Shown here: positions 47,716 through 60,367 of the stretch, piece after piece | How positions within the stretch are numbered: the first letter of the stretch is position 1 | Layout of the letters: each line of letters opens with the position of its first letter | Source of the DNA: Leptodactylus fallax | Lineage: Eukaryota; Chordata; Amphibia; Anura; Leptodactylidae | Assembly: GCA_947044405.1 (NCBI GenBank) | Contig: CAMRHE010000504.1 | Location: 166,001 to 230,000 of the forward strand | Direction: 5' to 3' | Length of the DNA: 64,000 bases | Program-made: the position numbers and the translations under genes | The notes under the pieces: generated by a model | What the model saw: the letters and a program-made list of their open reading frames with translations, nothing else | The model's database searches: none | What the model was told of the DNA's origin: nothing

Positions 47716-50475
47716 ATATAAGATTTGAGTATGACATATACATCATAGGAATCTTTAGATTTCCTTCCTTATTATACGTGTTTTATCGTTTCTTTAGGTA
47801 ATAATATCCGCACTCCTCTTGTCCTTGTTTTTGTGTTTACGTCTTGTCCTGTGTCTGGAGACCTCCGCTTTGTCTCTTGCTCGTATGGCAGTAATTATAT
47901 TTATCTTGTACATGCTGTTGAACATCTTTCGCCTCTTTATGGTGCGGGTTTTGCATGGTGGTGACAGTCTGGCTCTTGTCTGTAAGCCTCCATTGTCTTG
48001 GGAGCGGAGAGCTGTAGTCTGGCGGAGGGTGGTAATTGGTAACCTGCCATGTGCTTCCCTCTCCTCCTCTGAGTGCTTCTTCCTTAGCTCACCGCCTGGA
48101 CGTTTCCCTGGCACATCTGTTCCTGGGCTCTAGACTTCTATTTTGCTCCCTGAGGAGCCTGGACAAGAGTCACCCTCTGTTATCCGGAATGGATTCAGGT
48201 TGAGTCTAGGAGTAGTCAGTGTCAGCTCCATCTATCTGCGGCTTCTTGTAGGGTTTTCTATTCGCCCTATTCCTTTCAATTTGTATCAATTTCAATTTTT
48301 GAAAATTGTCATTAACCCCTTACAGACATCGCAGTAGCTTTTCCACAATATTTTAGTAAGTTGTAATTTGTTTTTTTTTATAAAGTAGAATTTGCTAAAG
48401 AATTTAATTTCGCCAATCTTTTTCTATATGATATGTTGTAGAAACTTTTACACAAAATCAAGAGATGAAGTCTCTAAGGTGGATGAAAGGTGATGGCAAA
48501 AAGATATAGAGATAACAACAAACAAAGAGATATAGCTCACATATTCTCACGTATTCTCACGGGCAATGTTATACAAAACAATTACAGGAAAGATAAAAAG
48601 TCACCCGAGAGAGAGATCGACTAAGTCGCTGGTAGCCAAACTCCCCGAAGCAAAACCCAAAAGGCGGAGGAAAGGAGTGACTGGTAAGAAATCTCCACTG
48701 CGGCCGCTTTGTCCATCCTGTAGATCTTCCTGTCTGGGTTACAGGAGCTGCGGGACAAGCCTAAGGATTCTCCACCAAACTGACGTGGAAACTTGTACTG
48801 AAAAACAATAGATAAACCATCTCTCAGGTGGATAAATCAGATGGAAGTTTAGTAAGAAGTGAGGATACAGCAAAAAGAGTAATATAGATATAATATAACA
48901 AAGAGACAAAGCTATGGAGAACTCTGATAGGGCAGAGAAGTCTGGCAAATGTCCCAAAACAGGGGGTCATAAGCAACCAACCATCAGAGCATCCTCTTAC
49001 AACCAACATCACTCTCATAGGAGAATTAGCAAGATAATATATGTGACTTATAGTCAGCTCTACAGAACATGATGCGGCCTAAACATTGGGCCTGTCTCCC
49101 TTCAAGGCTGCGCTTAGCAAACTGTTTTGACTTATTTATCTAAAGCAATGCTTATGGACTTGCTAGGTTCCACGTAACTCGATCATTGGTGAACATTCTT
49201 GTTTATATGTGAAGGCCACATATGCAACTGTCAGCAATTAGCAGTATATATATGTATATATACACACCATGGGATTACAATATAATAGCAATTGATAAAG
49301 ACTATAATGATTATCTTTCTCAGATTGGTCACCCATGTTTGACTGGTTAATGCCTGACTGTGAGGACCCAAAGATCACATTGAGGGGCTGCTGTGATCAC
49401 CCCTGTATCGGGCACAATGGCTCACAATATGAGAAGCTGTGCCCGGTAGTGCAGACCTTAGTGCAGTTGTCTCATCTCGGCTTCATCTCATATTCAATGC
49501 ATTGTCAGAAAAATGAAATTTCCAATAATTTCCTTCTTTAATTGGCTGCTGTTCTGCCGCTGGATCTCCTCCTTATTATTCCCCTCACCCTTAGCCTTCT
49601 CTTGAGTTTTACCCATTACTGAGCAGTTTTCCTCGCCTCCACTTAGTTTCTCCAGTCTCTTTCTGCCCACATAAGTGGAAATTTGTTCCGGCTGAAATCA
49701 CCGAAGCCGATGAATAGGACTGACTAAGAACTGCCATCGCTTCGCCTTGAAGTTGGAGACAATGGCTTGATAGCCACTGCCAACTCCATGACCTTGGTCG
49801 GGTCTCTGAGCGCTTCGGGCACCAGAAGTCGACATTTTCTCTTCTTCCATTCATCGTGCCTTAAAGTTGCGAGCGAGAAGCTATTCTAGAATGAATTATT
49901 AGAATTCAAATTAGAGGATGTCATGCATGAAGGGAGCAGGTTCCCTTCCCTCAGCCCACAAATCCAAAAAAGCCGCCCCGGCCGCTGCTTATGGATGTGT
50001 GACAAGTAGGCGATGAAGTCATTAAGCAGATAACCACATTTTAAGGAGGCTTTGTTTGACGAGCCTCCAAACAAAGCTTCACCATCAAAGCCGGGACTCG
50101 GTGGCGGGAGCTGTCCGAGGTGCTGATGATGCTTTACTGCCGCTCGTGAAATCCCAACTTCCCAACTCTCGGCTGTGTGACCCCGGACAAGTACGAGCAA
50201 ATCAATCCCCCTCACCCCCTCCCTGCCTGGAAGTCAATGGGGCTTTTAATATTCCTGCATTGTTATTATTTTACTATTGTCATTATACAGTTTGCACCGC
50301 ACGCTCTACAGGATTATTAACCCCCGGGAAACACGTGACCTCCATGTTGCAAATTTACAGATATTTCGGGGTCATTTCAAAAACATTGCACTAAGCTGTA
50401 AGAGTATGAGGTGAGCAAAAGTTCCAGCGTTGTGACAGATTTCGTACATTTGCATAATCACTGAAATGCACATAA
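47716..50475. other. Non-coding DNA, no gene recognised
   Basis: Open frames of 60-112 codons occur on both strands, for example 47794-48114 minus overlapping 47819-48133 plus, and 49886-50215 minus overlapping 50056-50394 plus. They are mutually exclusive and carry no domain that I can name. A short palindromic TA-rich tract TATATATATGTATATATAC lies near 49243-49261. 49890-50290 is repeat-free and balanced in composition. Confidence 0.4.
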
Positions 50476-50720
50476 TTAAAGGGGTTGTCCAAAAGTGACA
50501 ACAATTTTCAAAAACTCTCTAAAGATTCAAACATGTTAAAAAGTTAATTATCTTTCTGTTAAACTTTTTGACGTAAATACCTTTAAATTTTGTTAAAGAC
50601 TTAGCTTCTATGTCCCAATAAATGTAGCGTGATGATGTTAGGTCACATGACCATGGCGACCAGTTAGATACTGTGTACCATTAACTCCATGCTAGTTCCC
50701 TATTGTGGCCACTAGGGGCA
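50476..50720. mobile_element. Partial dispersed element with TTAAAGGGGTTGTCC end
   Basis: AATTAAAGGGGTTGTCCAAA at 50474 has TTAA followed by AGGGG, like the left ends of other elements here. No matching CCCTTTAA right end is seen, so the element is truncated or decayed. The right limit given is approximate. Confidence 0.45.
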
Positions 50721-51212
50721 GCGGAGAGTTTGTGAAATGGACACAATGGACACAAAGTATCAGGGTCCTTTTCATGGCTCATGGTGAGGGTGTGCGGATC
50801 CTCTGATGTCTTCTACATACAGACAGCGGGGTCTTTGGAGAATATCCATTCTTCCCACGATGTACAGCTAATAGCTGGGAGGATAATTGAAGGCGAGGAC
50901 GGTTCATTCCTTGGCGTATTGAGCAGACGATAAAGTAAAACCACTCAGCAATTTAACAGCTTCTTTCCAGTCCTTGAACTTATTTCCTTGATTTAATACG
51001 TATTAGGCGGCAGAGCGATGTAAAGCCGGAGATATACAAGGCGCGCCGGGACCGTATAGATGGGTATTCAGGGAAATTACCACCAACTGATTGAAGTTGT
51101 AGTGATTAAAAGGAGAGAAGAATCCGAGAAACTCAAGACCTGATCTGAGGGAAACGCAAAAATATCAGAGGGCTGCTAAGACTCAGGGGTGAAAGAGTTA
51201 ACACTACCTATA
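50721..51212. other. Non-coding DNA
   Basis: Repeat-free; 50880-51070 is relatively CpG-containing (CGGCAGAGCGATG, GGCGCGCCGGGACCG). No gene recognised. Confidence 0.4.
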
Positions 51213-54200
51213 GATGAATATACATACACAATGACTGCACCAGCAGAATAGTGAGTGCAGCTCTGGAGTATAATACAGGATGTAACTCAGGATCAGTACA
51301 GGATAAGTAATGAATATATGTACACAGTGACTGTACCAGCAGAATAGTGAGCGCAGCTCTGGAGTATAATACAGGATGTAACTCAGGATCAGTACAGGAT
51401 AAGTAATGTAATGTATGTACACAGTGACTGCACCAGCAGAATAGTGAGCGCAGCTCTGGAGTATAATACAGGATGTAACTCAGGATCAGTACAGGATAAG
51501 TAATGTAATGTATGTACACAGTGACTGCACCAGCAGAATAGTGAGCGCAGCTCTGGAGTATAATACAGGATGTAACTCAGGATCAGTACAGGATAAGTAA
51601 TGTAATGTATGTACACAGTGACTGTACCAGCAGAATAGTGAGCGCAGCTCTGGAGTATAATACAGGATGTAACTCAGGATCAGTACAGGATAAGTAATGT
51701 AATGTATGTACACAGTGACTGCACCAGCAGAATAGTGAGCGCAGCTCTGGAGTATAATACAGGATGTAACTCAGGATCAGTACAGGATAAGTCATGTAAT
51801 GTATGTACACAGTGACTTCACCAGCAGAATAGTGAGCGCAGCTCTGGAGTATAATACAGGATGTAACTCAGGATCAGTACAGGATAAGTAATGTAATGTA
51901 TGTACACAGTGACTGTACCAGCAGAATAGTGAGCGCAGCTCTGGAGTATAAGACAGGATGTAACTCAGGATCAGTACAGGATAAGTAATGTAATGTATGT
52001 ACACAGTGACTGCACCAGCAGAATAGTGAGCGCAGCTCTGGAGTATAATACAGGATGTAACTCAGGATCAGTACAGGATAAGTAATGTAATGTATGTACA
52101 CAGTGACTGCACCAGCAGAATAGTGAGCGCAGCTCTGGAGTATAATACAGGATGTAACTCAGGATCAGTACAGGATAAGTCATGTAATGTATGTACACAG
52201 TGACTGCACCAGCAGAATAGTGAGCGCAGCTCTGGAGTATAATACAGGATGTAACTCAGGATCAGTACAGGATAAGTAATGTAATGTATGTACACAGTGA
52301 CTGTACCAGCAGAATAGTGAGCGCAGCTCTGGAGTATAATACAGGATGTAACTCAGGATCAGTACAGGATAAGTAATGTAATGTATGTACACAGTGACTG
52401 CACCAGCAGAATAGTGAGCGCAGCTCTGGAGTATAATACAGGATGTAACTCAGGATCAGTACAGGATAAGTAATGTAATGTATGTACACAGTGACTGCAC
52501 CAGCAGAATAGTGAGCGCAGCTCTGGAGTATAATACAGGATGTAACTCAGGATCAGTACAGGATAAGTAATGTAATGTATGTGCACAGTGACTGCACCAG
52601 CAGAATAGTGAGCGCAGCTCTGGAGTATAATACAGGATGTAACTCAGGATCAGTACAGGATAAGTAATGTAATGTATGTGCACAGTGACTGCACCAGCAG
52701 AATAGTGAGCGCAGCTCTGGAGTATAATACAGGATGTAACTCAGGATCAGTACAGGATAAGTAATGTAATGTATGTACACAGTGACTGTACTAGCAGAAT
52801 AGTGAGCGCAGCTCTGGAGTATAATACAGGATGTAACTCAGGATCAGTACAGGATAAGTAATGTAATGTATGTACACAGTGACTGCACCAGCAGAATAGT
52901 GAGTGCAGCTCTGGAGTATAATACAGGATGTAACTCAGGATCAGTACAGGATAAGTAATGTAATGTATGTACACAGTGACTGTACCAGCAGAATAGTGAG
53001 CGCAGCTCTGGAGTATAATACAGGATGTAACTCAGGATCAGTACAGGATAAGTAATGTAATGTATGTACACAGTGACTGCACCAGCAGAATAGTGAGCGC
53101 AGCTCTGGAGTATAATACAGGATGTAACTCAGGATCAGTACAGGATAAGTAATGTAATGTATGTACACAGTGACTGCACCAGCAGAATAGTGAGCGCAGC
53201 TCTGGAGTATAATACAGGATGTAACTCAGGATCAGTACAGGATAAGTAATGTAATGTATGTGCACAGTGACTGCACCAGCAGAATAGTGAGCGCAGCTCT
53301 GGAGTATAATACAGGATGTAACTCAGGATCAGTACAGGATAAGTAATGTAATGTATGTACACAGTGACTGTACCAGCAGAATAGTGAGCGCAGCTCTGGA
53401 GTATAATACAGGATGTAACTCAGGATCAGTACAGGATAAGTAATGTAATGTATGTACACAGTGACTGTACCAGCAGAATAGTGAGCGCAGCTCTGGAGTA
53501 TAATACAGGATGTAACTCAGGATCAGTACAGGATAAGTAATGTAATGTATGTACACAGTGACTGTACCAGCAGAATAGTGAGCGCAGCTCTGGAGTATAA
53601 TACAGGATGTAACTCAGGATCAGTACAGGATAAGTAATGTAATGTATGTACACAGTGACTGCACCAGCAGAATAGTGAGTGCAGCTCTGGAGTATAATAC
53701 AGGATGTAACTCAGGATCAGTACAGGATAAGTAATGTAATGTATGTACACAGTGACTGTACCAGCAGAATAGTGAGCGCAGCTCTGGAGTATAATACAGG
53801 ATGTAACTCAGGATCAGTACAGGATAAGTAATGTAATGTATGTACACAGTGACTGCACCAGCAGAATAGTGAGCGCAGCTCTGGAGTATAATACAGGATG
53901 TAACTCAGGATCAGTACAGGATAAGTAATGTAATGTATGTACACAGTGACTGTACCAGCAGAATAGTGAGCGCAGCTCTGGAGTATAATACAGGATGTAA
54001 CTCAGGATCAGTACAGGATAAGTAATGTAATGTATGTACACAGTGACTGTACCAGCAGAATAGTGAGCGCAGCTCTGGAGTATAATACAGGATGTAACTC
54101 AGGATCAGTACAGGATAAGTAATGTAATGTATGTACACAGTGACTGTACCAGCAGAATAGTGAGCGCAGCTCTGGAGTATAATACAGGATGTAACTCAGG

Positions 54201-54500
54201 ATCAGTACAGGATAAGTAATGTAATGTATGTACACAGTGACTGTACCAGCAGAATAGTGAGCGCAGCTCTGGAGTATAATACAGGATGTAACTCAGGATC
54301 AGTACAGGATAAGTAATGTAATGTATGTACACAGTGACTGCACCAGCAGAATAGTGAGCGCAGCTCTGGAGTATAATACAGGATGTAACTCAGGATCAGT
54401 GCAGGATAAGTAATGTAATGTATGTACACAGTGACTGTACCAGCAGAATAGTGAGTGCGGCTCTGGAGTATAATACAGGATGTAACTCAGGGTAAATAAT
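51213..54500 (+). repeat. 97-bp minisatellite array 3 (about 34 copies, forward)
   Basis: Same unit and strand as array 1. It is the most homogeneous of the three: many consecutive units are identical except for the GACTGCACC/GACTGTACC and GTACACAG/GTGCACAG variants. Edge units are diverged (51213-51330 and 54470-54500). The GTGCACAG variant appears in units near 52580, 52680 and 53260, a useful marker of recent unit spread. Minus-strand 75-codon frames are artefacts. Confidence 0.97.
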
Positions 54501-55266
54501 ATAATGTATGTATTCAATGACAGGAGGATTAGTTTTATCTAAGCTGTAATGTATTGACACATTACATCACACATATAATATAGCTGTTGGCTCGGCCGTT
54601 GCTGCTCGGACATCTCTGATAACTGATCTCTTCTATTAGGATGTGTATTTGGCTCTGCTATATATTAATGTGTATGGAGGGGGAGGGGTAGCACTTGGTT
54701 ACTTCACCTTTTTCTCAGTATCACTTGTATAGGGGTATGATGGCGGCTGTACACTATACACTATACACTATACACTTTATATGATTGATCACAGTAGATT
54801 ATATTGTATTCATTTCTACGAGTGACAATGTAGATTAGAGCTTGGAGTAGATTCTGATATGTTACAGTCTTTTCCTACAGGATGATGAAAACTAACAGAA
54901 GTAAAGTTATGTAACTATGGCAAGTAAATGACACAAATCTCGATTTCATGTTCTTTAAAAGAGCACATTATGTACAGTAAACATTTCTTAGAATAAAAGT
55001 ATTGTAAGCTATGAATGAGTTCTCAGGCGGCTCTGAGATGGGGATATACTGCCATCAGGTGGACATAGCTAAGATTGCAGTTCATTTTTTATTTTCTGTA
55101 AACTTTCATTTTCAACATTTCAGAGTTGAAATTCACATAGAAAGCTGAAAACAGTCCATGTTACTGACTCTGACCTATTTGCTGCTCTTTATTCCATTCA
55201 CACCTGAAGTAAATCTTGTTTGCTCCTTCTTGGAATCTGTGTGTGACTATATGGAGCAAAAGCAGC
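54501..55266. other. Non-coding DNA with a small TACACTA tandem
   Basis: TACACTATACACTATACACT near 54749 is a short tandem of about 9-bp units. Otherwise no feature. Confidence 0.45.
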
Positions 55267-55315
55267 TAGATAGATAGATAGATAGATAGATAGATATGAG
55301 ATAGATATGGAAGAT

Positions 55316-55363
<48 letters not shown>

Positions 55364-55460
55364 TGGATATGGCTAGTAGAGTAAATAGATAGATAGATAG
55401 ATAGATATGAGGGAAGAAGATAGAGAATGGGGATAGATAGATAGATAGATAGATAGTATG

Positions 55461-55504
<44 letters not shown>

Positions 55505-55594
55505 GTAGATAGATAGATAGATAGATAGATGAGATAGATAGATAGATAGATAGATAGATAGTGAGATAGATAGATAGATAGATAGATAGATAGG

Positions 55595-55636
<42 letters not shown>

Positions 55637-55771
55637 GAGATAGATAGATATGAGATTGATAGATAGATAGATAGATAGATATGGAATAGATAGATAGATA
55701 GATATGAGATAGATAGATATGAGATAGATAGATAGATAGATATGAGATAGATAGATAGATAGATAGATATG

Positions 55772-55813
<42 letters not shown>

Positions 55814-55814
55814 G

Positions 55815-55855
<41 letters not shown>

Positions 55856-55930
55856 TGAGATTGATAGATAGATAGATAGATAGATAGATATGAGATAGAT
55901 AGATATGAGATAGATAGATAGATAGATATG

Positions 55931-55963
<33 letters not shown>

Positions 55964-56080
55964 TGAGATAGATATGGAATAGATAGATAGATAGATAGAT
56001 GAGATGATGGATAGATAGATATGAGATAGATATGAGACAGATAGATAGATATGAGATAGATAGATAGATAGATAGATATG

Positions 56081-56113
<33 letters not shown>

Positions 56114-56165
56114 TGAGATAGATAGATAAAAAAAAAAATAGTAGATAGATAGATAGATAGATATG

Positions 56166-56198
<33 letters not shown>

Positions 56199-56214
56199 TG
56201 AGTAGATAGATATG

Positions 56215-56254
<40 letters not shown>

Positions 56255-56332
56255 TGAGATAGATGGATATAGATAGATATTGAGACAGATAGATAGATAT
56301 GAGATAGATAGATAGATAGATAGATAGATATG

Positions 56333-56371
<39 letters not shown>
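55267..56371 (+). repeat. GATA microsatellite 3
   Basis: GATA runs punctuated by TATGAGATAGATAG, with additional breaks (TATGGATATGG, AAAAAAAAAAATAG near 56130). The 397-codon minus-strand frame across it is translated microsatellite. Confidence 0.98.
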
Positions 56372-56929
56372 ATATATACCACGTTACACATTATTGATCA
56401 CAATGGAATATGTTACATTCTTTTTCACTAGTAACAATGTATTGTAGAGCAATTTCTGTAATGTTTATGGTAATAATAGATAGCTTTTTAACCCTTCCTG
56501 GATCATGATGTAAGAGAAGGTCATAACATTGGGTGTATGAGAGGCCTCAGGAGCTGAGCTCTGTATACTGCCGGTGCTGGCTGTATAATACACAGGACGC
56601 CGCTGCTGACAGCTGTAAATGGTTTCTGTTACCATCACAGCTTTTGACCCAGTGACATCAGTGACACATCTAATCAGATTTTATATGTTTTAGATGGATC
56701 ACAGAAACTGATTAGGTGCAGAGACACCAGCACAGGTGTGAACACAGCCTTAGGGTAGTCACACACTATGTACCTACACCTATAGCTGTATACAGTCCTA
56801 GGTCACTGGTACTTTCACTTCATTGTAAGACTGTGTTCACATGGTACATTTTGCATAAAAATGAATACATTTTTATTCAAAAACTGCCTGCACTTTTTGT
56901 GCAAAAACACACCGCTATACAGTATAATG
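56372..56929. other. Non-coding DNA
   Basis: Unique-looking; nothing recognised. Confidence 0.4.
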
Positions 56930-58118
56930 TCCTATAGTGGCCCCTTCATATAGTATATTGTTCCATAGTGGCCTCTCCGCACAGTATAATGTCCCATGGT
57001 GACCCCTCAGCACAGTATAATGTCCCATAGTGGCCTCTCCATACTGTATAATGTCCCATAATGGCCCCTCCACACAGTATAATGTCTCATAGTGGCCCCT
57101 CCACACAGTACAATGTCCCATAGTGGCCCCTCCACTCAGTATAACGTCCCATAGTGGCCTCTCCACACGGTATAATGTCCCATAGCGGCCCCTCCACACG
57201 GTATAATGTCCCATAGTCATCCCTCCACACAGTATAATGTCCCATAGCGGCCCCTCCACACAGTATAATGTCCCATAGTGGCCCCTCCACACAGTATAAT
57301 GTCCCATAGTGGCCCCTCCACACAGTATAATGTCTCATAGTAGCCTCTCCACATAGTATAATGTCCCATAGTGGCCCCTCCACACAGTATAATGTCCCAT
57401 ATCGGCCCCTCCACAAAGAATAATGTCCCATAGCGGCCCCTCCACACAGTATAATGTCCCATAGCGGCCCCTCCACACAGTATAATGTCCCATAGTGGCC
57501 CCTCCACACGGTATAATGTCCCATAGTGGCCCCTCCACACGGTATAATGTCCCATAGCGGCTCCTCTGCACAGTATAATGTCCCATAGCGGCCCCTCCAC
57601 ACAGTATAATGTCCCATAGCGGCCCCTCCACACAGAATAATGTCCCATAGTGGCCCCTCCACACAGTATAATGTCCCATAGTGGCCCCTCCACACAGTAT
57701 AATGTCCCATAGCGGCCCCTCCACACAGTATAATGCCCCATAGTGGCCCCTCCACACAGTATAATGTCCCATAGTGGCCCCTCCACACAGTATAATGTCC
57801 CATAGCGGCCCCTCCACACAGAATAATGTCCCATAGCGGCCCCTCCACACAGTATAATGTCCCATAGTGGCCCCTCCACACGGTGTAATGTCCCATAGTG
57901 GCCCCTCCACACAGTATAATGTCCCATAGTGGCCCCTCCACACGGTATAATGTCCCATAGTGGCCTCTCCACACAGTATAATGTCCCATAGTGGCCCCTC
58001 CACACGGTATAATGTCCCATAGTGGCCCCTGCACACAGTATAATGTCCCATAGTGGCCCCTCCACACGGTATAATGTCCCATAGCGACCCCTCTGCACAG
58101 TATAATGTCCCATACCAT
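56930..58118 (+). repeat. 31-bp minisatellite (about 38 copies)
   Basis: The unit is 31 bp: CACAGTATAATGTCCCATAG plus TGGCCCCTCCA. Recurrent variants are TGGCC/CGGCC, CAGTATAA/CGGTATAA and GTATAA/GAATAA. The first units (56930-57060) are the most diverged. Since 31 is not a multiple of 3 and the minus strand has no stop in the unit, all three minus frames stay open for 238-349 codons. That is the mark of a stop-free repeat, not of coding. Confidence 0.97.
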
Positions 58119-59529
58119 AGTGGCCCCTTCCCACATGTCTCATAGTGGGAAATTTTTGGGGTTCACCACTCACAGGCTATTATTATACTGTAGGATCTCT
58201 TCAGACTCCAGAGTATAATAAGCAGAGCAGAGGCCGAGGGGAAGTGACAATAATGCGGCATGATGCTGCTATTACCCCAGAGGCCCCATCAGCAGTCTCT
58301 GATCACAGGCAATAGCACCGAAGAGAACAGGGAGGGTGCGTGACATTTTATTTTTTGATATGTTTGCCACCTCTGTCCCTCCACTTATTATACTCGGGGG
58401 TCGGAAGAGACCTCACAATATAATAATAGCAGTTTAATTTCAGACATGTTTGTGTCTGAACTAAACCGCTGAGCAAGTTCCCCCGAAATGCTGCCCCCTC
58501 AGGGACTCCGTGCCAGGAAAATATGGCTCGCGTCTCACTCTTGGCGCACTTGATAGGGGCTGCTGACTCTGCTGTAGTTGCTAAGTGACTAAATAGTAGT
58601 GTTAGCAAGTACTAGAAGGGCAGGAACCTTACAACACACTGTAACGTAGTAGTATAGCGGTATATTGTATGGGCGATCAGGCGGGGAGGGGGGGGTTGTT
58701 TGTTTTTTGTTTTGACCCACAAAATATCGATAACATTATTTTTACTGTGCCATGGACGCTGTAAAAAACGAAGACGTTAATAAAATTGTGCAATTATTTA
58801 TTTATGTTTTTTTCTTTTTTGGGGGGGGAAGACGGAGTAAAAAATGAAAACACACAAATGGAAAATCTGTCCTTAAGGGGTTAATAATTCTGGCGCATCT
58901 CACAACTGCGGAGAAATGGATTAGGGCTGGCGCAAAAAATGCTGCTCCTAATAAATCAGCCCCAAAGAGGGCAAAACTATTGTAATGGCTGCTGTGCAAT
59001 GGTATAAAGCACCACCTAGTGGTAGAAATGTTGATTGCAATAATGTAGACTTTGGGGTTCACACAAGATGGCAGATAATGGTGCTGGTAACATTTGCTGA
59101 GTTTGTCTGGTCCTAGATGGCTACACAGAGAATGGGATCACAGTGTAGGATGGGAAATGTTACCGAGGACGGCAGGAAAAAAATTGAGTTATTTTACAGT
59201 AAGTGAGTGTGGGCTAGCATGGATTGCAACTAAACAGCTCTGCTGCAGGTGTAGTTTGTCAGCTCTGAGTCAACCATACCGTGCTGAACAGCCTCAATAT
59301 AGCACCAAACGTAGATGAGCTTACACGATCAACCACTAGGTGGTGCCATTGATAGTAGGACACTGCCACCTGCTTTGGTTTGTGTACTCTGTGGTTCTCC
59401 AAGGTCCCTTGTGTATCCATAGTATGCAACCCTACCAAACATAAGCCAAGAGGAGCTAACTGCTGCATGTGATAGTTTGTGCTTCTTTGTGGCAGAGACA
59501 GGGGGAAAACCATCATGAGACTGGGGTGG
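58119..59529. other. Non-coding DNA
   Basis: Contains GGCGCAAAAAATGCTGCTCC then TAATAAATCAGCCCC near 58932-58965, a dispersed-repeat-like motif, and homopolymer G and T runs near 58685-58830. Frames of 74-86 codons carry no domain. Confidence 0.4.
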
Positions 59530-59737
59530 GGGGGCCCCCGTGGAGAAGTCTCTCCATCCTGGTAAATTTAAGGTAGTGGATGGTCAGGTGATGTTCAATA
59601 TCTTGCCAGTCTTATTGTTCTTGTTTTACTCATCCCTTGTTCAAGGATTCCACCACTAGTAGGGTCCAATCCAGTGTGGTTCCATCTTTGAACCCATGCT
59701 ACGTATACAGTGATGATTCTTGGTACAAACGATGGTG

Positions 59738-60250
59738 TCAGCAGTGATTTCTTTGCGGTGTTGTGTCAGTGATCAAAGGGCGCTTCTGGTGTTCCTGGGT
59801 AGAGTGGGTGTTGGTATTGATAGTTGGGGGGGGTTTCTTAAGAATGGTAGTCAGTGTATTTAGCACATCAGGGTTGGCATCTTCTGAAATGGGCATGGGG
59901 TCCGCAGTGTCATTTTCTTTGGGATTGAGGTCCATAGGAAGCTTGGCCTCATGTCCATACATGACCTCTAATGGAGTGCACTTGGTTGAGGCATGCACAG
60001 ATGTGTGATAGGATGGGATGAACTGATCCCCGTTGTTACCTTGGTCATTGACAAGCTGACTAAGAGATTCTTTGAGTGTTCGATTGTCACGTTCCCGCTG
60101 GCCATTTGTTTGTGGGTGGTAGGCAGATGAAATGCGATGATCTGTTTGAAAATGCTCCATCAGGTTGTCGATGATCGAGTGCACAAACTCTTGTCCCTGG
60201 TCGCTAATAAGAGTGTCCATACAGCCAAGGCGGCAAATAACGGAGTACAA
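59738..60250 (-). pseudogene. Gypsy integrase catalytic-core fragment
   Basis: A 170-codon minus-strand frame. Residues near 17-25 read SDQGQEFVH and residues near 44-57 read HPQTNGQRERDNRT. From the Asp of SDQG to the Glu after NGQR there are exactly 35 residues, the D-35-E spacing of retroviral-type (rve) integrases, which join element DNA to the target. PLEVMYGHEAKLP follows, typical of Gypsy integrases. The frame opens with TTG, not ATG, and the reading extends upstream (SSKWTEA, up to about 60327) until a frame change. The segment QFIPSYHTSVHAS appears to lack several residues usual at that place. The last 60 residues are low-complexity Pro/Thr/Asn without known function. This is a fossil and not a host gene as far as I can judge. 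Confidence 0.85.
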
Positions 60251-60367
60251 AACAATTGCTACTGACTCGGCCCTCTTATCTGGGACAGCTGTTGCTTCGG
60301 TCCACTTGGAGGAATGATCACTATATACTTGTTGCCATTTGATGTTTCCTGTAGAGGACCGATCATG

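Noticed and set aside
47794..48133. 106-codon minus and 104-codon plus frames on the same DNA
   Set aside because: Overlap almost fully on opposite strands with no family resemblance; chance open frames.
49886..50394. 109-codon minus and 112-codon plus frames that overlap
   Set aside because: Mutually exclusive, no domain; more likely non-coding DNA with few stops.
57087..58173. 349- and 318-codon minus-strand frames with a 31-residue repeat
   Set aside because: All three minus frames are open because the 31-bp unit has no stop; the pattern is a stop-free minisatellite, not a protein.
59738..60250. Reading the integrase fragment as a domesticated host gene (GIN-type)
   Set aside because: Frameshifts in the zinc-binding and first catalytic segments and a stop in the C-terminal part argue for a dead retrotransposon copy.
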